Under the pieces are notes generated by a model, which worked only from the letters and a program-made list of their open reading frames with translations, was not told the DNA's origin and ran no database searches. The position numbers and the translations under genes are program-made. A stretch of 6,593 nucleotides of DNA from Methanobrevibacter sp. (GTDB lineage Archaea; Methanobacteriota; Methanobacteria; Methanobacteriales; Methanobacteriaceae), in NCBI GenBank assembly GCA_030539985.1, contig JAUNXD010000091.1, positions 1-6,593 on the forward strand, read 5' to 3'. Below are positions 1-4,325 of this stretch, one piece after another (within the stretch, counting starts at the first letter, position 1; the number at the start of each line of letters is the position of its first letter).

Positions 1-203
1 TTAAAGGTACTTTTGTAATGGGTGACGAATACCATGAGTTTACCAAAGAATACAAAGCTACTTGCGAAAGCGACATAGAAAGCAAAATCTATGAAAGATT
101 CGGAAGCAAACATGGTATCAACAGGAACCAGATTTCAATCAATTCAATTGAGGAAATTGCTCCTGAAGACGTCCTAGACCCAATTGTAAAAGAAATTTTA
201 TAG
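1..203 (+). CDS. rpl18a: 50S ribosomal protein eL20 (L18Ae/LX), 5'-truncated by the window edge
   Basis: This is the C-terminal part of the small archaeal large-subunit ribosomal protein eL20, also called L18Ae or LX. The reading frame is open from base 3 (K-G-T-F-V) into MGDEYHEFTKEY and ends at the TAG at 201-203, so about 66 residues are visible of a protein usually near 77. The ATG at 18 is therefore an internal methionine, not the start; the true start lies outside the window. The stretch YERFGSKHGINRNQI followed by an acidic end (EEIAPEDV) is typical of the family. It is 16 bases upstream of prefoldin alpha on the same strand, the usual archaeal arrangement, so the two are probably co-transcribed. 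The promoter is not in the window. The identification rests on recognised sequence and the neighbour. Confidence 0.9.
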   Translation, partial: KGTFVMGDEYHEFTKEYKATCESDIESKIYERFGSKHGINRNQISINSIEEIAPEDVLDPIVKEIL

Positions 204-219
204 ACATTGAGGGGTTACA

Positions 220-654
220 ATGGAAGATCAGCAAAGATTAAACAGTCTTCTTAACGAAATCAATGTATACAGACAACAGGCTGAATTAATTCAACATCAA
301 ATCGAATTGATTCAGACCTCAATCGCTGAAGTCGACGCACTTTTCGCAACTTTGGATGATATCGAAGGCAAGGATTCCGTTGAGGCATTCGTGCCTGTCG
401 GTGCAGGTTCCTTCGTTAAAGGGGAACTCAAAAGCACAGACGAAATCATCGTAAGTATCGGTGCAGGACTTGCAGTTAAAAAAGATGCAGCCGGCGCCCG
501 TGAAATCATATCCGGGCAAAAAGAAGAACTCAAAGACAGTTTGGACAAGATGCTTGCTAATCTGCAGCAAACAACCGACATAGTCGGAAACCTGCAGGCA
601 CAGGCTGAGCAGATTGCGGCTGCAGCACAAGGTAATATGACCCAAATGGGTTAG
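220..654 (+). CDS. pfdA: Prefoldin subunit alpha
   Basis: Alpha subunit of archaeal prefoldin (GimC), a hexameric (two alpha, four beta) jellyfish-shaped cytosolic chaperone that holds unfolded proteins and passes them to the thermosome. The 144 residues match the usual family length. A long N-terminal coiled-coil helix (about residues 1-45, rich in Q, L, I and E) leads to the two beta-hairpin segments of the alpha type (VPVGAGSFVKGEL near 58-70 and IVSIGAGLAVKK near 78-90), then a second coiled-coil helix (about 93-140). The hairpin with two GAG turns is what distinguishes alpha from beta subunits. The ATG is preceded by TTGAGGGG at 208-215, a fair Shine-Dalgarno. It lies 16 bases after the eL20 stop. 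ftsY, which often comes next in archaea, does not follow here; a terminator and minus-strand small ORFs do. Confidence 0.95.
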   Translation: MEDQQRLNSLLNEINVYRQQAELIQHQIELIQTSIAEVDALFATLDDIEGKDSVEAFVPVGAGSFVKGELKSTDEIIVSIGAGLAVKKDAAGAREIISGQKEELKDSLDKMLANLQQTTDIVGNLQAQAEQIAAAAQGNMTQMG

Positions 655-680
655 ATTATCTTTTTTTCTATTTTTTTTTA
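638..680 (+). terminator. Terminator of the eL20-pfdA operon
   Basis: A short inverted repeat (ACCC at 640-643 with GGGT at 648-651, extendable by a G-T and a T-A pair) lies across the last pfdA codons and stop. It is followed by a T-rich tract at 660-679 with runs of seven and nine T. Archaeal termination mainly needs the T tract, so the tract is the strong part and the small hairpin the weak part. Confidence 0.7.
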
Positions 681-818
681 ATTACTTATTTTAAATATTG
701 ATAATACCAATAAACATGCTCCAATTAGTATGTTTAGATGGTCTTTGTTTTTGTATCCTAAAAATATTATTGTTAAACATAGAATTATTTGAATTATGGT
801 CACTAATAGTTTCAACAT
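678..818 (-). CDS. Small ORF, 46 aa, predicted two-helix membrane peptide, unknown function
   Basis: Unrecognised small ORF, too short for usual gene calling. It starts at ATG 818-816 and ends at TAA 680-678. The product has two hydrophobic stretches, residues 4-21 (LLVTIIQIILCLTIIFLG) and 28-42 (LNILIGACLLVLSIF), separated by a charged turn, YKNKDH: the shape of a helical hairpin in the membrane. An in-frame TAA directly precedes the ATG, so no earlier start exists. A TATA-like element lies about 35 bases upstream, and GAGTTGAT at 829-822 is an imperfect Shine-Dalgarno (7 of 9 against GGAGGTGAT). It converges on pfdA, and its stop touches the pfdA terminator. In sequence this AT-rich a 46-codon ORF can arise by chance, and hydrophobic residues come easily from A/T codons, so it is tentative. 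A seven-codon ORF (835-812) overlaps its start out of frame. Confidence 0.42.
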   Translation of the reverse strand: MLKLLVTIIQIILCLTIIFLGYKNKDHLNILIGACLLVLSIFKISN

Positions 819-847
819 TTAATCAACTCTTTCATAACCTATAGGAA

Positions 848-860
848 GTATTATATACTA
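848..860 (-). promoter_or_regulatory. TATA-box promoter for the 46-aa ORF, nearly palindromic
   Basis: The minus strand reads TAGTATATAATAC, an archaeal TATA box whose expected start point (about 25 bases on) is near 828, giving a leader of roughly ten bases. The element is almost its own reverse complement (plus strand TATTATATACTA), so it could also fire on the plus strand and yield RNA antisense to the 29-aa ORF. Confidence 0.45.
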
Positions 861-868
861 TTGAATTA

Positions 869-909
869 GAAAAATAGGAATGCTATTATGGGAAATTAAT
901 CCCATAATA
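869..909 (-). terminator. Hairpin and T-run over the stop codon of the 29-aa ORF
   Basis: A perfect ten-base-pair inverted repeat, TATTATGGGA (884-893) with TCCCATAATA (900-909), encloses the six-base loop 894-899. The loop contains the stop codon of the 29-aa ORF (898-896). On the minus strand it is followed after nine bases by TTTTTCT (874-868). It resembles an intrinsic terminator, though the T run is short; it could instead stabilise the 3' end. Confidence 0.5.
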
Positions 910-985
910 AACATTTCAGCAGTTCAATTAATGCCCTAATCAGCATTAGGACTGCTGATGTTGTCCTGATTTTTTCATCATTCAT
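896..985 (-). CDS. Small ORF, 29 aa, hydrophobic amphipathic peptide, unknown function
   Basis: Unrecognised small ORF, well supported by signals rather than length. ATG at 985-983, TAA at 898-896. Upstream are the ten-base consensus Shine-Dalgarno AGGAGGTGAT (1001-992), six bases from the ATG, and a TATA box TTTATATA (1035-1028) placed to start transcription near 1006, a leader of about 20 bases. The product has a polar head (MNDEKIRTTS) then a hydrophobic helix of about 18 residues (AVLMLIRALIELLKCLLW). R17, E21 and K24 in that helix fall on one face, making it amphipathic or membrane-inserting, in general outline like short type I toxin peptides of bacteria such as TisB. That likeness is of form only. 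A ten-base-pair hairpin covers the stop. It could also be a leader peptide or a dual-function RNA, since the coding sequence can fold. Confidence 0.62.
   Translation of the reverse strand: MNDEKIRTTSAVLMLIRALIELLKCLLWD
916..958 (-). other. Inverted repeats within the 29-aa ORF: possible RNA fold
   Basis: TCAGCAGT (916-923) is the exact reverse complement of ACTGCTGA (951-958). Nested inside, CCTAAT (935-940) pairs with ATTAGG (945-950) around the four-base loop CAGC. The right arms are contiguous; the left arms are separated by an 11-base bulge. An alternative stem, TAATGC (929-934) with GCATTA (943-948), would compete with the inner one. The transcript could therefore switch between two folds. 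Function unknown. Confidence 0.35.
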
Positions 986-991
986 AGTATT

Positions 992-1001
992 ATCACCTCC
1001 T
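992..1001 (-). promoter_or_regulatory. Consensus ribosome binding site of the 29-aa ORF
   Basis: The minus strand reads AGGAGGTGAT, ten bases complementary to the usual archaeal 16S rRNA 3' end, six bases before the ATG at 985. It is the strongest ribosome binding site in the window and the main reason for calling a 29-codon gene. Confidence 0.75.
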
Positions 1002-1027
1002 ATGGAATATTCTTTTGTAGAGTATAG

Positions 1028-1040
1028 TATATAAATTTCA
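1028..1040 (-). promoter_or_regulatory. TATA-box promoter of the 29-aa ORF
   Basis: TTTATATA at 1035-1028 is preceded by TGAAA (1040-1036), a plausible BRE. Expected transcription start is near 1006, just before the ribosome binding site. Confidence 0.65.
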
Positions 1041-1120
1041 ACTAATTTTTGGCCTTAAAAATTGATTTCACTATGAAAAATTGCTTTGAAAAAAATATAC
1101 TATTTAAATGTTTGCTTAAA

Positions 1121-1185
1121 TTAAAAAATAACAGTTAAAATAAAATAAGTCAATATTCATGTTAATTATTTTAAACATGGATATT
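1121..1185 (-). terminator. Hairpin over the stop codon and T-rich tract, end of the basic beta-helix gene
   Basis: CATGTT (1158-1163) pairs with AACATG (1174-1179), extended beyond one mismatch by AATAT (1152-1156) with ATATT (1181-1185). The ten-base loop holds the stop codon (1173-1171). On the minus strand a T-rich tract follows at 1147-1121, including six T in a row at 1128-1123. The rest of the gap, 1041-1120, is AT-rich sequence in which I see nothing convincing. Confidence 0.5.
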
Positions 1186-2745
1186 AAGTGTTTTGGTAAA
1201 GTATCTTGCATGTTTCACTTTAACCGAAACGGTACACTTTCCCCTGACCCTTTTAGGGATTTTGATTTTTTTGTATTTCTTTTTGGAGGTTTTGTGCCAT
1301 TTTGTTTTAATCTTTTTGGAACCTTTAAAAATCAGTTTGACCTTTTTTTTGATTGGCTGGTCCTTGTTGTCGGTAATTTTTACATAAACATGTTTTCCGG
1401 ACTTGTACGCATACACTTTTGAATATTTAAGTACAACGTTTGATTTGGAATGGCATTTGGTGAGCTTGTTGTGCTTGACGATATATGATCCTCCGTAGAG
1501 GTAATATGCAGTGTTGTGGGTTATGCTGCTTGACTTGACGTTTGATTTCTTGCATGCAAGACACAGTGCCCCTGCATAATGGGCCTTGTTTTTCCAGAAG
1601 TGGGATGATGATGCATAAAGTGTTCCCAAACGCGCATAGACTGCTCCTCCAAATCTTGATGCCTTGTTTGCATAGAATTTGGAGTTTTTAATGTTCAGAT
1701 TGCCTCCAACCGAACATATCGCTCCGCCATACATTCCTGCAGTGTTTTCGCTGAATTTGCAATTGACGATACTGACTTTTGATGAATCCTTCTTTTTATA
1801 GATTTTCACGTTGATTCCAGCACCGTTAAGTCCCTTGTTTTTGTAGAACTTACAGTCCTTGACTAGAGAACCTCTGGAAGATTCAATCACTACGGTTCCC
1901 GCTCCTTTAGGGGATTTGTTTTTCGTAAAAACTGAATCGACGATTGTGCATTTGCCGTATTCGTCCGAATAGATTACTCCATTGTGGTCTGATTTATTTT
2001 TTGTGAAAACGCAATTGCTGATATATAAATGGCTTGTTTTTCTTGTCTGGCCGGTAAGGCTCACCACAAGTATTGTTGTGAGATAGGCACGGTTGGAATT
2101 GAATGTGGAGTCATAAATCCTTAATTCAGTATCTATTGAGGTTCTTATGGCACCGCCCATTCCGGTTTTCGATGAGGATTTACCCGAATTGGTTGCCTTG
2201 TTGTTTTTGAATGTGCATGATTGTATCTTGATTGAGCATGATTTTTTGGATTCAATCGCTCCGCCATTGCTTTTTTTGGCGATGTTACCTGAAAACACAC
2301 AGTTTTCAAAGGTGACTTTACAGTTTTCCCCGATCTTGACTCCGGCACCGTTGGTTTTTGTATAACCGTTTTTGATTTTGACGTTTTTAAGCACTACAGT
2401 GCAGCCCTCCTTGATTCTAAGACACCTTGCAAGATGCGCACCGTCAATGGTGCAGCTGTCTTCGCTTATGATGGTCAAATCCTTTTTTATGACAACTCCA
2501 TTTTTAAGTTCGCTATCAGTATCCTTATTGTATTTGTATTTTCCGCTTAAATATAGCTTTGAATCTGGTTCTGCATTGTTTATTTTATTTTGAAGGTCAC
2601 TGAAGGTATTCGGAGGGATTTCTGCTTCTGAAATCGGTTCCTGTGACACTACATCGGCAGTGATGTTTTCCTCTGCTGAAGCTCCCGCAACAGTTAGGAG
2701 GATTATTGAAACAGTTAAAATAAAAAATGTAATTCTTTTAAACAA
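1171..2745 (-). CDS. Secreted adhesin-like protein, right-handed beta-helix, basic and Cys-rich
   Basis: Exported surface protein of the methanogen adhesin-like class; ligand unknown. From the chosen start it has 524 residues. A signal peptide (FKR, a long hydrophobic core, then AGASA|EEN) is followed by the usual entry segment of these proteins (TFSDLQNKINNAEPDSKLYL, then a strand pair ending in IDG), a beta-helix of about nine rungs with NGGAI, MGGAI, YGGAI and FGGAV turns, and one lysine-rich Ig-like C-terminal domain of about 80 residues (from YSKVYAYKSG). There is no transmembrane anchor or recognisable pseudomurein-binding repeat. Sixteen cysteines, mostly in N-C-x-F or similar rung positions, may stack inside the helix. 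Start: GTG at 2763 is possible, but it coincides with the expected transcription start; TTG at 2745 has TAGGTG five bases upstream and gives a cleaner signal peptide. Divergent from the DUF11 gene. Confidence 0.88.
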   Translation of the reverse strand: MFKRITFFILTVSIILLTVAGASAEENITADVVSQEPISEAEIPPNTFSDLQNKINNAEPDSKLYLSGKYKYNKDTDSELKNGVVIKKDLTIISEDSCTIDGAHLARCLRIKEGCTVVLKNVKIKNGYTKTNGAGVKIGENCKVTFENCVFSGNIAKKSNGGAIESKKSCSIKIQSCTFKNNKATNSGKSSSKTGMGGAIRTSIDTELRIYDSTFNSNRAYLTTILVVSLTGQTRKTSHLYISNCVFTKNKSDHNGVIYSDEYGKCTIVDSVFTKNKSPKGAGTVVIESSRGSLVKDCKFYKNKGLNGAGINVKIYKKKDSSKVSIVNCKFSENTAGMYGGAICSVGGNLNIKNSKFYANKASRFGGAVYARLGTLYASSSHFWKNKAHYAGALCLACKKSNVKSSSITHNTAYYLYGGSYIVKHNKLTKCHSKSNVVLKYSKVYAYKSGKHVYVKITDNKDQPIKKKVKLIFKGSKKIKTKWHKTSKKKYKKIKIPKRVRGKCTVSVKVKHARYFTKTLNIHV

Positions 2746-2785
2746 ACTTACACCTACGTTCACTATATTGATTACTTATTTTAAA

Positions 2786-2793
2786 TATTTAAA
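2786..2793 (-). promoter_or_regulatory. TATA-box promoter of the basic beta-helix gene
   Basis: The minus strand reads TTTAAATA followed by TTTAAAATAAG. Expected transcription start is near 2763, which leaves a leader of about 18 bases to the TTG start at 2745 but none to the GTG at 2763. Confidence 0.5.
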
Positions 2794-2866
2794 TCTTTTG
2801 AGGGCAATTTGAATTTTCATACATTTTTCATAAAAACATCTTTGAGTGACCTTTTTTCAATCACAA

Positions 2867-2875
2867 TATATAATA
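2867..2875 (+). promoter_or_regulatory. TATA-box promoter of the DUF11 surface protein gene
   Basis: TATATAATA predicts a start point near 2895 and a leader of about 30 bases containing TTGGTGA (2918-2924) before the ATG at 2929. Because an upstream in-frame ATG at 2809 would precede this promoter, it supports the 2929 start. Confidence 0.55.
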
Positions 2876-2928
2876 AACAAAAAAATCAAAAGTTAATTAA
2901 CAAACCCTTTTTAGCGTTTGGTGAAAAT

Positions 2929-4128
2929 ATGAAATTTAAGTATTTTTTTGCATTAGTCCTAATCGTAACGATTATATTTTCATTTGGAACCGTAATGGCA
3001 AATGAAGACGTTAATGCAAGTTCCACACAGGATGCTTATTTATCTGTTGATGACCAATCTTTGGGTTCCGCAAGTGGAGATATCCAGCTTTCAGATGATT
3101 CAAATCAGGTTTCTGATTTAATTGGGGAGGATTCACCTTCAGATGATGATGAAGTGGATTTGTCCGTTAACATGGAAATTGGAGACACAAAAAAAGATAC
3201 TTTCGAGATTGGTGTGTTAACCTTTGAAGTTCCGATGATTATAACCGCAAAAGCAGTCAACGGAACTGCCAAAAACGTAAAGGTCAACGTAACAATGCCG
3301 GAGTTTTTCAGTTATCTCTCACATACCAAAACAGTCGGGGATTATAATCCCGAAACAGGAATCTGGGATATTGGTGATTTAAGCAGCGGCGTCAATGCAA
3401 CATTGACAATATTGACAAAAATATCTCAAAAGGGAAAATACATTATATATGTCAATGCAACAACCGATTCAATGGAAAAGGTTTTGTCAAATAACAATCT
3501 GGAGTGCAATATTGAGGTAAGCTCAAAAATCACTTCAAACACAACCCGTACAAGTGCCGATCAGGGAACTCAGCACACTCCTCATCAAAACAGTGACCCC
3601 GGAAATGGCGGGCGCATAAACAACGGGGATAATCATCCGGAAAATGGAGGCAATCCAGGTTCTGGTTCAGGGTCTGAAGGAGGCTCTTCCGAAAACGGAG
3701 GAGGTTCAGGTTCTGGCACCGGCTCCGGCGGTGGCTCTTCACAACCGGGTAGTTCGACTTCTCCTTCAAATGGAGGTTCTTCAGAAAATGGAGGCAGTAA
3801 CTCTCCTTCAGGAAATGGAGGCGGCAACTCCCCTTCAGGAAATGGAGGTTCAAATTCCGGTTCCCATCAATCTTCCGGCTCAAGCAGGAATGTGGCAAAG
3901 GAGATCAGCCCTAACGTATTTGGCAATGCAGTGAAATCCATTGGAGGTACAGTGGAAGACCTTCTGAATCCGGATTCTTTAGAGGATGATGAGGAGGATT
4001 CAAATGGTTCTGTATCCGTTGTCAAGGAAATCGGTGTTTATGACTATACTCAAATTCCTCTTATGATATTTGCATTGTTTTTGGTTGCGCTTGTGGGAAT
4101 ATTTGCATATGACAAAATAAAATCTTAA
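2929..4128 (+). CDS. DUF11-domain surface protein with Gly/Ser/Asn stalk and C-terminal membrane anchor
   Basis: Exported protein of 399 residues, probably tethered to the cytoplasmic membrane with its head in or beyond the wall; ligand unknown. Order: signal peptide 1-24 (KFK, hydrophobic core, TVMA|NED); acidic Ser/Asp-rich region 25-78; a DUF11-type beta-sandwich about 79-195, shown by AKNVKVNVTMPE, the YNPETGIWDIGDLSSG signature and NATLTILTKI; a low-complexity Gly/Ser/Asn/Pro stalk about 211-320; a soluble patch ending in acidic residues 349-357; a membrane helix 376-393; and a short basic tail (YDKIKS). N-glycosylation sequons occur at N29, N111, N120, N156, N176, N204 and N359. I start at ATG 2929 because TTGGTGA precedes it and the signal peptide begins there; the frame is open back to 2809, but that extension lies upstream of the promoter. 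Divergent from one beta-helix gene, convergent with another. Confidence 0.88.
   Translation: MKFKYFFALVLIVTIIFSFGTVMANEDVNASSTQDAYLSVDDQSLGSASGDIQLSDDSNQVSDLIGEDSPSDDDEVDLSVNMEIGDTKKDTFEIGVLTFEVPMIITAKAVNGTAKNVKVNVTMPEFFSYLSHTKTVGDYNPETGIWDIGDLSSGVNATLTILTKISQKGKYIIYVNATTDSMEKVLSNNNLECNIEVSSKITSNTTRTSADQGTQHTPHQNSDPGNGGRINNGDNHPENGGNPGSGSGSEGGSSENGGGSGSGTGSGGGSSQPGSSTSPSNGGSSENGGSNSPSGNGGGNSPSGNGGSNSGSHQSSGSSRNVAKEISPNVFGNAVKSIGGTVEDLLNPDSLEDDEEDSNGSVSVVKEIGVYDYTQIPLMIFALFLVALVGIFAYDKIKS
3799..3852 (+). repeat. Two tandem 27-base repeats in the stalk of the DUF11 protein
   Basis: Two adjacent nine-residue units, NSPSGNGGG and NSPSGNGGS, are encoded with only a few base changes. Elsewhere in the stalk GGSSENGG occurs twice (residues 251-258 and 282-289). 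The whole stalk, about 3560-3890, is richer in G and C than its surroundings because of its Gly, Ser and Pro codons. Such repeats can change copy number by slippage. Confidence 0.75.
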
Positions 4129-4152
4129 TTTCTTTTTTTTCTTTTTTTATTT
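4129..4152 (+). terminator. T-rich terminator of the DUF11 gene
   Basis: Directly after the TAA at 4126-4128 comes a pyrimidine tract with runs of eight and seven T. I see no clear hairpin, so this is the simple archaeal T-tract type. The remaining gap, 4153-4281, is AT-rich and holds nothing I can support. Confidence 0.7.
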
Positions 4153-4281
4153 AAGCCCTATTGCACTATTGCTTTTAACAGATTTTTAAAATAAGTTACG
4201 TTAAAATTAATTTGGCTTTGATAATTCTTATGGTTTTTCTGATGGCTTTAATTTAAATGGCCGATAAACAGTTTTAGTTGA

Positions 4282-4325
4282 AGTAAAAAATAGAAAAAAA
4301 TTAAATGTTTGGATAAAACATTTAA
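4282..4325 (-). terminator. Hairpin plus T-run terminator of the large beta-helix gene
   Basis: A perfect ten-base-pair inverted repeat, TTAAATGTTT (4301-4310) with AAACATTTAA (4316-4325), has a five-base loop. It begins directly after the stop codon (4328-4326). On the minus strand it is followed without a gap by TTTTTTTCTATTTTTTACTT. This is the classic intrinsic terminator arrangement of bacteria, here with an AT-rich stem. Confidence 0.75.

Noticed and set aside
716..844. Plus-strand 42-codon ORF opposite the 46-aa ORF
   Set aside because: It has no Shine-Dalgarno before its ATG and no TATA box at the right distance, and its hydrophobic content mirrors the minus-strand frame.
1073..1138. 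Plus-strand 21-codon ORF in the gap before the basic beta-helix gene
   Set aside because: No ribosome binding site and a product driven by A/T-rich codons; nothing distinguishes it from chance.
1159..1422. Phe-rich plus-strand ORF across the end of the basic beta-helix gene
   Set aside because: It is the complement of the lysine-rich tail (AAA codons read as TTT) and has no ribosome binding site.
1130..2725. Sixteen-base match AACAGTTAAAATAAAA at 1130-1145 and 2710-2725
   Set aside because: Low-complexity A-rich sequence; one copy is simply signal-peptide codons, and the flanks do not match.
2809..2928. N-terminal 40-residue extension of the DUF11 protein
   Set aside because: It would place residues before the signal peptide and upstream of the TATA box at 2867-2875; the ATG at 2929 has TTGGTGA before it.
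3530..3898. Long open frames on both strands opposite the Gly/Ser stalk
   Set aside because: Stop-poor repeat-coded DNA opens other frames; the products are Pro/Glu or Leu/His-rich shadows with no start signals.
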